Translations under genes and position numbers: made by a program | Assembly (NCBI RefSeq): GCF_000317695.1 | Contig: NC_019771.1 | Coordinates: forward strand, 1,444,001-1,508,000 | Reading direction: 5' to 3' | DNA from: Anabaena cylindrica PCC 7122 | GTDB lineage: Bacteria; Cyanobacteriota; Cyanobacteriia; Cyanobacteriales; Nostocaceae | Length of the DNA: 64,000 nt | Shown here: positions 1 through 7,760 of the stretch, piece by piece | How positions within the stretch are numbered: the first letter of the stretch is position 1 | Layout of the letters: each line of letters starts with the position of its first letter | The notes under the pieces: generated by a model | Database searches by the model: none | Seen by the model: the letters and a program-made list of their open reading frames with translations, nothing else | What the model was told of the DNA's origin: nothing

Positions 1-560
1 TAGGCATCTGCCCTATTCACCGGGTTATGGATTCCCCTTGCCTTTCGGCTGGTGACTTTCGCTTCTGGAAGCATCCTTGACCCACTGAAGAATTCGGCTC
101 CCCTTACGGGTTGCTTACTGGGAAAATCCCAGACTTCATTGGGGTTACTACGTTACGCACGGATGAGATTTAATTGGGTAGGGTGTCCTCTCTACACCGG
201 AGTATTTGGTGTCCCAGTTCAGCCAAATTGGAGGGGCTGAACCTTGACTGAATAATTTTGGGGTATTCAGTGCCTTTTACTCGTATCACCGTATCAGCCT
301 TTTCGATGACCTTTTCTAACGATGCCTAAACAAGGATTCATTTACATTCACCCATCCAATCTTTCCTTTGCCCGGTTACATTTTTAGGCTAAATGCTTCC
401 TTGGGCTTTACTTTCCGCTTCACACATCACCGTTACCAGTGGTGCATGGGAATGTTAGGAACAGTCTTGGACACCAGACTGGAGGAATCGGTTCCTCACT
501 CATCTTTTGGAAGCTTTGCATATAGGGGCTTCCAACCCATCGTGCGCCATCGTGTCGCAC
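1..560 (-). mobile_element. Group II intron, 5' part of left copy (runs off the window)
   Basis: This stretch is the reverse complement of 5354-5913, so it is a second copy of the intron described at 5354-7748, in mirror orientation. Its 5' end, which starts GTGCGAC on the minus strand, is at 560; the rest, including the maturase gene and domains V and VI, lies left of base 1. It abuts the inner 26 bases of the Tn3-family inverted repeat (561-586). Short ORFs here translate identically to ORFs in the other arm, but they are structural intron RNA rather than genes. Identity with the right copy seems complete where compared, which points to recent duplication or gene conversion. Confidence 0.85.
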
Positions 561-586
561 CCAAAACGGGAAAATTGTACGCTAAG
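561..586. repeat. Left terminal inverted repeat of the Tn3-family transposon, inner 26 bp
   Basis: The sequence ends in GTACGCTAAG, the conserved inner end of Tn3-family 38-bp inverted repeats, and also has the ACGG(G)AAAA core. The outer 12 bp are missing here because the group II intron starts directly at 560; they should lie on the far side of that intron, outside the window. The mirror copy is 5328-5353. Identity between the two arms continues inward to about 612/5302, past the formal 38-bp repeat. Confidence 0.8.
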
Positions 587-612
587 GCTGAAACCATTAT
601 CCATTAAGGATT

Positions 613-3591
613 TCAGCGATACCTATTTTCCTTAACTCGCAAAGGGCGCAACTTGTCAAAGCTGATTGCCTGCTTCAAATTCCAGACATAATCACCTGTA
701 AGATTGATATGTTCCCAACCCAAAGGTGATAAATGTTGCAAATGCTCTTCAGGAATATCCATACCCTGTTGTTTCAAATGCTCAACAGCCTTTTCTATGT
801 ACACCGTATTCCATACAACAATCGCCGCCACCACCAAATTCAACCCACTAGCCCGATAAAATTGGTCTTCATAAGAGCGATCGCGCACCTCACCCAGACG
901 ATTAAAAAACACCGCCCTTTTCAGAGTATGTTTCGCCTCACCCTTATTTAGCCCCGCAGTCGCTCGTCGTCGTAACTCAGGACTCTGCAACCATTCCAAA
1001 GTAAACAAAGTCCTCTCAATTCTCCCCAACTCCCGCAAAGCTAAAGCCAAACGATTCTGACGAGGATAAGAAGCCAATTTCCGCAACATTAAAGAAGCCG
1101 TGACCGTCCCCGTGCGAATTGAACTAGCAAGCCGGAGAATCTCATCCCAAGAATCCTCAATCAACTTCACATTAATCTTGCCACCTAACAAAGGTGACAA
1201 AACCTCATCAGCAGAAGTAGACTCAAAAGTATACAACTTCTTATCAGGTAAATCGCGCATTCGTGGAGCAAATCTAAACCCCAGCAGATGACACATCGCA
1301 AACACCTGCTCAGTATAGCCGCTTGTATCAGTGTAATGCTCCTGAATCTGCAAATCACTCTCGTGATACAACAAACCATCTAAAACATAACTAGCATCCC
1401 TGACCGTTGCATTAATCACCTTCACATGAAAAGGCACATATTGGTCAGAAATATGCGTGTAAAAAATCACGCTTCTATCCTTACCATATTTAGCATTAAT
1501 CTCTTCATTAAAACTGCGGTGTCCACCAGCTTTAAAACGCTGACCATCAGACGAAGAAGTAGTCCCATCACCCCAATAAGCAGCAAAAGGAACTTGTGCC
1601 TGGAAATTTACCACCTCTGCCAAAGCCTGAGAATAAGTCTCATCTCGAATATACCAATCAGCCACCCAAGCTAAACGCTCAAAAGACATTCCTTGAGTAG
1701 CATCTGCCATGCGCGTTAAACCCAGATTAATCCCATCAGCAAGCAACGCACTCAACAAAACCACCTTATCTTCTACTTCTGTTCCTGAATATAAATGTGT
1801 AAAATGTTTAGTGAAATGCGTCCAAGAATCAACTTCCACCAACAAATCAGTCAGCTTAATTCTCGGCAATAAACTAGAGACTTTTCGACTTAATTCATCA
1901 ACCTCAGTCGGAACAGCATTGCTCAAAGGAGTAATAATTAACCGCTCATCTTCTATTCTGACATCAACCAATTTATCCTCTGCCATTAAATCAGAAACAA
2001 TCCCTAATTGTGACTTCAATTCCAGTGAACGTTGTTCAATATAGGTAGTGAAATCAGTTGTCACTGCCACAGGTATTGTTTGAGCAGAACGCATTAACTG
2101 CCATGAACTATCAGTTAACAGATAATCCTCAAAATCTTGGAACTGACGAGAACCTACTACCCAAATATCCCCAGAACGTAAACCACTACGTAACTCAGCC
2201 AAGGCACACATCTCATAATAGTGACGGTCAATAGTATCGCCCTTCATTACGTGTTTTAACCAACGAGGTTTCACAAAACTAGTAGGAGTAGATTCCGGTA
2301 TATTTCTGCGTCCAGATATATTTAATTCTTTAATCACCGCTAAAGCTTCAATAACTGGTAAACTAGCAGTTGTTGCTTTAAATTCAAACGTCTCCAACAA
2401 CTTAGGTGTATATCTTCGCAACTGTGAATAACGGTTATCAAGTAGTTCAAGATAATCAAAATCTGCGGGTCTAGCTAACTTTTCAGCTTCAACAACACTA
2501 TTGATAAACTTCTCCCAATCCAAGACCGACTCAATCGCTTGATAAGCATCATTTTCTTCCTCTCTAGCAGCAATTAACGCCTTTCCGAATTGGGCATATA
2601 ATCTCACCTTGTCATTAATCGCTTTCCCATCATGTTGAAACTTTTCGCCATGCTGATGCTCACTTTTATTAAACAATTTACCCATCATTTTATCGTGCAT
2701 CCCTATGGCATAATCGACTAATGATGCACTCCATTCAATTAGAAAAGCAACTAAAATAGCATAGCGCCTTAATTCATCTAACCTAGATAGGTGAGCAGGT
2801 GTAGACTTCGCACCAATTTTAGTAAATTGTAACAGACGATTTTGATGTACTCGTTTCAAGCATCCAGAGTCGAGGTGAAGATTGCGAATAAATTCTAGGC
2901 GTTCTACTAGTTTTAAAAAGTTTCTAGGATTAGGTATTCCTGGTGGTTGACGCAGCCAAATTAAATCAGTCAGCTTTTTATCAGGCTCTAAAATTAATAG
3001 TTTATCCAGGGCTGTTTTTTGTAATATTGTCAGATTTTGAGTTAATTCTAGACACACTAATTTTTGAGCGCGGTGTCTCACTTCCCAAGCCAAACGTTCT
3101 ACAGTAGAGATAGCTGGAATAATAATTTTACGAAAGCGCATTTCATCAATTAATGCTCCCACAAGTGCCATCCCTTGCTCTGAGGAGATGGCAAATGGTA
3201 ATAACCATTTTGAGAGGAGTTTATATGTAGATATATTAAAAGAATGAAACCCAAAAATATTTTGAATTTCTACTAAATGTTCACGCCGTATTGTATCTCT
3301 TTGGGAATATTCTGTAATGATTGTTGGGTCAATTTTTAATTGGGAAGCAATATAAGAAAGTACAGATTCTGGAACTATTTCTCCCAAACTCCAAACCCGA
3401 CCAGGAAAGCGGAGGTAACACAACTGCACTGCAAAACCCAGACGATTGTGTGGTCTACGACGTTCTTTGATAACTTTGAGTTCATCGTTGCTAAAAGTAT
3501 AATAGCGAGCTATGTCTCTTATGGTGATGGAATTGGGAATTTCCGTAAATTGTAATCGCTGTGCCGGAGATAAAAGTTCACGAGTTGCCAA
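613..3591 (-). CDS. tnpA: Tn3-family transposase TnpA
   Basis: This 992-residue protein has the usual length and layout of a Tn3-family transposase: an N-terminal DUF4158-type DNA-binding region (roughly residues 10-170) and a C-terminal DDE_Tnp_Tn3 domain. Candidate catalytic residues lie in the YWGDGTTSSSDGQ stretch (about residue 672), the HYTDTSGYTEQVF stretch (about 754) and the NKGEAKH...RLGEVRDRSYEDQ stretch (about 890). The reading frame is intact. The stop lies 26 bases inside the left inverted repeat, as in compact Tn3 elements. Because both inverted repeats are split by group II introns, the enzyme probably has no normal 38-bp ends to act on, although the gene itself looks functional. 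Confidence 0.93.
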   Translation of the reverse strand: MATRELLSPAQRLQFTEIPNSITIRDIARYYTFSNDELKVIKERRRPHNRLGFAVQLCYLRFPGRVWSLGEIVPESVLSYIASQLKIDPTIITEYSQRDTIRREHLVEIQNIFGFHSFNISTYKLLSKWLLPFAISSEQGMALVGALIDEMRFRKIIIPAISTVERLAWEVRHRAQKLVCLELTQNLTILQKTALDKLLILEPDKKLTDLIWLRQPPGIPNPRNFLKLVERLEFIRNLHLDSGCLKRVHQNRLLQFTKIGAKSTPAHLSRLDELRRYAILVAFLIEWSASLVDYAIGMHDKMMGKLFNKSEHQHGEKFQHDGKAINDKVRLYAQFGKALIAAREEENDAYQAIESVLDWEKFINSVVEAEKLARPADFDYLELLDNRYSQLRRYTPKLLETFEFKATTASLPVIEALAVIKELNISGRRNIPESTPTSFVKPRWLKHVMKGDTIDRHYYEMCALAELRSGLRSGDIWVVGSRQFQDFEDYLLTDSSWQLMRSAQTIPVAVTTDFTTYIEQRSLELKSQLGIVSDLMAEDKLVDVRIEDERLIITPLSNAVPTEVDELSRKVSSLLPRIKLTDLLVEVDSWTHFTKHFTHLYSGTEVEDKVVLLSALLADGINLGLTRMADATQGMSFERLAWVADWYIRDETYSQALAEVVNFQAQVPFAAYWGDGTTSSSDGQRFKAGGHRSFNEEINAKYGKDRSVIFYTHISDQYVPFHVKVINATVRDASYVLDGLLYHESDLQIQEHYTDTSGYTEQVFAMCHLLGFRFAPRMRDLPDKKLYTFESTSADEVLSPLLGGKINVKLIEDSWDEILRLASSIRTGTVTASLMLRKLASYPRQNRLALALRELGRIERTLFTLEWLQSPELRRRATAGLNKGEAKHTLKRAVFFNRLGEVRDRSYEDQFYRASGLNLVVAAIVVWNTVYIEKAVEHLKQQGMDIPEEHLQHLSPLGWEHINLTGDYVWNLKQAISFDKLRPLRVKENRYR

Positions 3592-3701
3592 TTATATTAC
3601 CTGTGGTTTTGGATTTGATAAATTATTGTGAATTATTAATCAGATTAGTGGTTGTCAAGATTTCTTGGACAAAATCAAAATAGTAAAACTCAAGCCTCTA
3701 A

Positions 3702-4163
3702 TTAGTTTGATGAAAGTTTATAGTTTGCACCACAGTAAGGACAAAATTTGAATTTCAGTGACATAATTGGTTCGTTACAACTAATGCAACGACTTCGTAA
3801 ACCTGTACCACAAGCAAAGCAATATTTCGACCGTAAATCAGTCCACATTTGGTCAGGGGTAGTCCCTGGAGTCCAACATTGAGGACAAAATTTGAATGTA
3901 GTTATTGTCTCTAGGGGGACTTTTTTCGCTGCTGCATCTAGGTAATCTGGTGGTATCCCCAACGCAGATGCTAAACCGCTTTTAGCTTTTTGATTGAGTC
4001 TATTCGTTTGTCCACCTTCTATTTTCCGGATGGTTTGGATGTGTATTTGTGCTTTTAAGCTCAACTCCTTTTGGGTTAAGTTCTGCTGGGTTCGTAACCT
4101 GTGGACGTAATCAGCTAGGGCTTCATCCCCTTTGGGAAGCGGATCTTGTTCTGCTACCACCAT
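3702..4163 (-). CDS. XRE-type HTH regulator with C-terminal zinc ribbons
   Basis: Of the 153 residues, about 15-80 form a Cro/C1-type helix-turn-helix (RTQQNLTQKELSLKAQIHIQ, then TIRKIEGG). The last 60 hold paired cysteines (FCPQCW, CFACG, CISC, FCPYCG) typical of zinc ribbons. It lies inside the Tn3-family transposon, between tnpA and the recombinase and transcribed with tnpA. A 12-bp imperfect inverted repeat sits about 10 bases upstream of its start, so autoregulation and control of the divergent recombinase are plausible. This combination is not one of the classic Tn3 accessory genes (tnpR, tnpS/T), so the role is inferred from position. Confidence 0.75.
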   Translation of the reverse strand: MVVAEQDPLPKGDEALADYVHRLRTQQNLTQKELSLKAQIHIQTIRKIEGGQTNRLNQKAKSGLASALGIPPDYLDAAAKKVPLETITTFKFCPQCWTPGTTPDQMWTDLRSKYCFACGTGLRSRCISCNEPIMSLKFKFCPYCGANYKLSSN

Positions 4164-4172
4164 GAAAATATA

Positions 4173-4219
4173 TCTAAAAATGTATTTATTAATTATATTT
4201 TAACATCTACACTTTTAGA
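4173..4219. promoter_or_regulatory. Inverted repeat between the regulator and recombinase genes
   Basis: TCTAAAAATGTA (4173-4184) and TACACTTTTAGA (4208-4219) form a 12-bp inverted pair with one mismatch and a 23-bp AT-rich spacer. It fills the short divergent gap between the HTH gene (start 4163) and the recombinase gene (start 4249). It could be an operator for the HTH protein, or the core site of the tyrosine recombinase (resolution site, as in TnpI/IRS elements). Sequence alone does not decide between these. Confidence 0.5.
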
Positions 4220-4248
4220 CAAGAACTTGCTTATATTCGGGATCTAAA

Positions 4249-5121
4249 GTGATGATTACTTTAGCTGCTTTAGCCACTGCATTTTTAGAACGTCCGGGAT
4301 TAGCTGAGAATACTCTGCGTTCATATCAGTCTACTTTAATGCCATTACTCCAGGAGTACGGCCGATGGTCAATAGAAATCATCAATAGACAAGTTTTGTG
4401 GGAATATCTCAATCATTTAACTGATGTTTCTTATACTACTCATCACCGTCATCAAGCTGTGATTACGGCTTTGTTCAATTTTGCTGTTGATTTGGGATAT
4501 CTCAAATCTAATCCGGTTGCTGGACTGACAAGACGTAAGCCGAATCGAGAACAAGGAGAACACGCTTCAGAGGAAGCTGTGCGCTATCTTACGTCTCATC
4601 AATTAGGCATTCTGTATCAAGTCATTAAAAAAGATGCGCGGATGTCTGCGTTGGTGCGCTTGTTACATAGTAGTGGGACGAGAATTACTGAGGTATTGGC
4701 TCTAAATTTGGAGCAAATTGATTTCAAGTCCAGGAAATTTCAGGTGGTTGGTAAGGGTAATAAGCAACGGTGGTGTTTTTACAGTGAAGTGGCGCAAAAG
4801 AGTCTAAATCACTACTTTAAATACTACAGACATTTAACCCATCCAGCCTTGTTTACTGCTCAACAGCCCAAAACTTTGGTTGTTTCTCGTCTGTCGTACC
4901 GGATGGCGCATAAATCCTGGACTAGTTTGATTGGCAATACGACCGAACTTCAGGGGGTGAGACTGCATGACTTACGGCACACTTTTGCTACAGAACGGGT
5001 GGGGCTAATGGGGATTGAGGAACTTAGGGCATTGATGGGACATGAGAGCATTCAGACAACTTTACGGTATCAGAAAGTAACGCCACAACGGGGCAGAACA
5101 AGTAGCACATCAGGCGTTTAA
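4249..5121 (+). CDS. Tyrosine recombinase of the Tn3-family transposon (C-terminal tail frameshifted)
   Basis: Of 290 residues, the N-terminal SAM-like core-binding domain covers about 1-100 and the catalytic domain follows. Visible catalytic motifs are the Arg in SSGTRITEVLAL (about 146), HDLRHTF (about 242) and GHESIQTTLRYQ with the nucleophile Tyr near 274. Position and size suit a TnpI-like resolvase that resolves cointegrates. After QKVTPQR the frame is shifted: the run CAACGGGGCAG has one G too many, and reading with three Gs restores a natural tail (AEQVAHQAFNSL). All catalytic residues precede this, so activity may persist with an altered last 20 residues. Confidence 0.85.
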   Translation: MMITLAALATAFLERPGLAENTLRSYQSTLMPLLQEYGRWSIEIINRQVLWEYLNHLTDVSYTTHHRHQAVITALFNFAVDLGYLKSNPVAGLTRRKPNREQGEHASEEAVRYLTSHQLGILYQVIKKDARMSALVRLLHSSGTRITEVLALNLEQIDFKSRKFQVVGKGNKQRWCFYSEVAQKSLNHYFKYYRHLTHPALFTAQQPKTLVVSRLSYRMAHKSWTSLIGNTTELQGVRLHDLRHTFATERVGLMGIEELRALMGHESIQTTLRYQKVTPQRGRTSSTSGV

Positions 5122-5140
5122 TAGTCTGCCTAGTTTTTGC

Positions 5141-5167
5141 GAATAGTTAGAATAGTTAGGATAATTA
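5141..5167. repeat. Three tandem 9-mers (GAATAGTTA)
   Basis: GAATAGTTA occurs twice in tandem, followed by GGATAATTA, just downstream of the recombinase gene and inside the right end of the Tn3-family element. It could be an accessory recombinase or transposase site, or a simple slippage repeat. Nothing else is evident between 5168 and 5327. Confidence 0.5.
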
Positions 5168-5327
5168 ATTCAGATTTTACAGTCCTCATCAATACTTTTG
5201 ACTGGGGTTAAATTTATGGGGCAGGGAATACATACTACTCTGCACCAACAAACTCAGATGAAGTAGCTAATAAGCGGATGTATAGGAATTTTAGTGACTA
5301 AAATCCTTAATGGATAATGGTTTCAGC

Positions 5328-5353
5328 CTTAGCGTACAATTTTCCCGTTTTGG
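5328..5353. repeat. Right terminal inverted repeat of the Tn3-family transposon, inner 26 bp (5' exon of the intron)
   Basis: CTTAGCGTAC followed by AATTTTCCCGTTTTGG is the mirror of 561-586. It is the 5' exon of the group II intron that begins at 5354. Adding the 12 bases that follow the intron (7749-7760, ending CCCC) gives exactly 38 bp running from CTTAG to CCCC, the standard Tn3-family terminal repeat. This arithmetic supports both the intron boundaries and the transposon end. Confidence 0.88.
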
Positions 5354-5991
5354 GTGCGACACGATGGCGCACGATGGGTTGGAAGCCCCTATATGCAAAG
5401 CTTCCAAAAGATGAGTGAGGAACCGATTCCTCCAGTCTGGTGTCCAAGACTGTTCCTAACATTCCCATGCACCACTGGTAACGGTGATGTGTGAAGCGGA
5501 AAGTAAAGCCCAAGGAAGCATTTAGCCTAAAAATGTAACCGGGCAAAGGAAAGATTGGATGGGTGAATGTAAATGAATCCTTGTTTAGGCATCGTTAGAA
5601 AAGGTCATCGAAAAGGCTGATACGGTGATACGAGTAAAAGGCACTGAATACCCCAAAATTATTCAGTCAAGGTTCAGCCCCTCCAATTTGGCTGAACTGG
5701 GACACCAAATACTCCGGTGTAGAGAGGACACCCTACCCAATTAAATCTCATCCGTGCGTAACGTAGTAACCCCAATGAAGTCTGGGATTTTCCCAGTAAG
5801 CAACCCGTAAGGGGAGCCGAATTCTTCAGTGGGTCAAGGATGCTTCCAGAAGCGAAAGTCACCAGCCGAAAGGCAAGGGGAATCCATAACCCGGTGAATA
5901 GGGCAGATGCCTAACTTGAAAAGGTGCTGACGGGAAGCAGGTGAGTCAACCAATATCCGTTGTAATGATTTCAAACCGAGGTATAAGTTAG

Positions 5992-7666
5992 ATGCAGGCA
6001 ACTGTAAACCGAACCAAGGGACAGACCGATTGGAATTGTGTCAACTGGCGCAAAGCCAATCGAATTGTGCGGAATTTGAGACAGCGAATCTTTAGGGCAA
6101 AAACTGAGGGCAACCTGAAAAAGGTACGCTCTCTCCAGAAACTGATGTTGCGTAGCTATTCTAATCGCCTAGTCAGCGTTAGAAAAGTAACGCAGTATAA
6201 CAGAGGTCGAAACACACCAGGAATAGATAAAGTAGTAGTCAAAACTGCTACAGCCAGGGGTCAGTTAGTAGATAAATTAACTGATTATTCTCCCTGGAAA
6301 TCATCACCAGCACGACGAATTTACATCCCAAAAGCTAATGGGAAGAAACGTCCTTTAGGAATCCCAGTAATACAAGACCGTACCATCCAGGCAATGGTTA
6401 AAAATGCCTTAGAACCCGAATGGGAAGCAATTTTTGCTCATGTCAAGTTACGGTTTCCGACCAGGACGCAGCCCCCATGATGCTATTCAAAGTATCTATA
6501 ACCTCGCTCGTCCAAATAAACGGAAGAAATGGGTGGTAGATGCAGATATTCAAGGGTGTTTTGACAACATTTATCATAATTTTCTGTTAGAGCTTATCAC
6601 AGGTTTTCCAGCCCGTGAATTAATTAAACAATGGCTACTAGCAGGATATATGGAAACGGGTTATTGGCATCCAACAGATGCTGGTACACCGCAAGGTTCT
6701 GTTGTCAGTCCGTTGTTAGCAAATATAGCTCTGCACGGTATGGAATCTGCTCTGGGAGTTAAATATAACAAAGACGGAGAACTCCGTGCAGCAAGAGCTT
6801 TGGTGAGATACGCCGATGATTTTGTGGTGTTCTGTGAAACAGAAGAAGATGCAGTAAATGTTGTTCAAATTCTTAATAATTGGATGCAAGTCAGGGGGCT
6901 TACCCTCTCTCAGGAGAAAACCAAAATATCGCATCTCACAGCAGGGTTTGATTTCTTAGGTTTCAATATCAGGCACTACAAAGACCAAACTACTAAAACT
7001 GGATGGAAGCTGTTAATCAAACCTAGTAAAAAGTCTGTGCTAAATATTCGGAGTAAACTGCGTTCCGAATGGCTAAACTGTAAAGGTAAGTCAATAGATG
7101 CAGTGATAAAAAAGCTCAATCCCATTATTCGAGGACAAGCGAATTACTTCCGAACTGCGGTTTCCTCAAAAATTTTCAATTCTCTTGACCACTGGTTATA
7201 TGAGAAGCAGAAAATGTACGCCAAACGCACTCATCGAAATAAATCTGATAGCTGGCGTAAGGCGAAATACTGGGGGAATTTAAATCTTGATAGACCATTT
7301 GACCGATGGGTTTTCGGTAATAAACAAACCGGAGCCTATCTGTTGAAATTTTCCTGGTTCAAGATTGAAAGGCACATTCTTGTTAAAGGCAAATCATCAC
7401 CCGATGACCCCAAATTAAGAGACTACTGGATTAAACGGCAGGCAGCTAAAACTAAATCCGAATTAATCAAAAGTAGGCAGAAGATAGCCCAAAGGCAACA
7501 ATATGTCTGTCCTGTATGCGGGGAATCTCTATTAAATGATGAGGAATTACATCTTCATCATAAAAAGCCAAAATCGCAGGGTGGTGGTGACAATTACGGC
7601 AACCTACAACTCGTACATCTGTACTGTCATCAGCAAATACATTCTGGAACAATAAGTAGTTTGTGA
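5992..7666 (+). pseudogene. ltrA-like: Group II intron-encoded reverse transcriptase/maturase/HNH endonuclease, frameshifted
   Basis: The protein would combine reverse transcription, splicing help (maturase) and target cutting for retrohoming. The first frame (5992-6480) gives the RT N-terminus up to WEAIFAHV; the second frame resumes at SSYGFRPGRSPHDA near 6445. A single-base deletion around 6440-6450 best explains the break. The second frame has the RT active site (ALVRYADDFVVF), the maturase domain, and a C-terminal HNH nuclease with CPVC, LHHKKP, GGGDN and LYCHQQIH. Length without the break would be about 555-560 residues, normal for the family. A working copy could be supplied in trans by the left intron, whose ORF is outside the window. 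Confidence 0.88.
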
Positions 7667-7673
7667 CTTGCTT

Positions 7674-7707
7674 GAGCCGGATGCGTTGTAAGGCGCAAGT
7701 CCGGTTC
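7674..7707 (+). ncRNA. Group II intron domain V (catalytic hairpin)
   Basis: The 34-nt hairpin opens GAGCCG and closes CCGGTTC, with the inner pairing ATGCG/GGCGCAAG, close to the usual bacterial domain V. It follows the maturase stop at 7666 by eight bases and precedes domain VI, which is where domain V belongs. It anchors the 3' half of the intron. Confidence 0.85.
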
Positions 7708-7748
7708 TGAGGGGGCGGGATTATAGCGATATAGTCCTGCTACCCGAC

Positions 7749-7760
7749 CACGGTGACCCC
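7749..7760. repeat. Outer 12 bp of the right Tn3-family inverted repeat (3' exon of the intron)
   Basis: CACGGTGACCCC follows the intron directly. Read inward from the transposon end it begins GGGGTCACCGTG, and joined to 5353-5328 gives a 38-bp repeat with the GGGG start seen in most Tn3-family elements. The bases outside it (7761-7765, gttta) should be half of the 5-bp target duplication in the helicase gene; the partner lies left of the window. Confidence 0.85.

Larger units (their letters stand above)
5354..7748 (+). mobile_element. Group II intron inserted in the right inverted repeat of the Tn3-family transposon
   Basis: The element is 2395 bp. It begins GTGCGAC, matching the group II 5' consensus, and ends CTACCCGAC, ending in AY as expected. 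Domain IV carries the intron-encoded protein (5992-7666); domain V is at 7674-7707 and domain VI follows to 7748. An EBS1 candidate is the loop CCCCAAAAT (5651-5659) closed by the stem ACTGAATA/TATTCAGT (5643-5650 and 5660-5667). CCAAAAT pairs with GTTTTGG, the last seven bases of the 5' exon, with one G-U. A tentative EBS2 is GGAAAG (5548-5553), facing TTTTCC in the exon. The intron runs antisense to the helicase it sits beside. Confidence 0.9.

Noticed and set aside
52..607. Two short ORFs (62 and 79 codons), duplicated at 5307-5862
   Set aside because: They lie in the structural 5' region of the group II intron and occur identically in both mirror copies because the RNA sequence is conserved. 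They have no ribosome-binding site or protein family.
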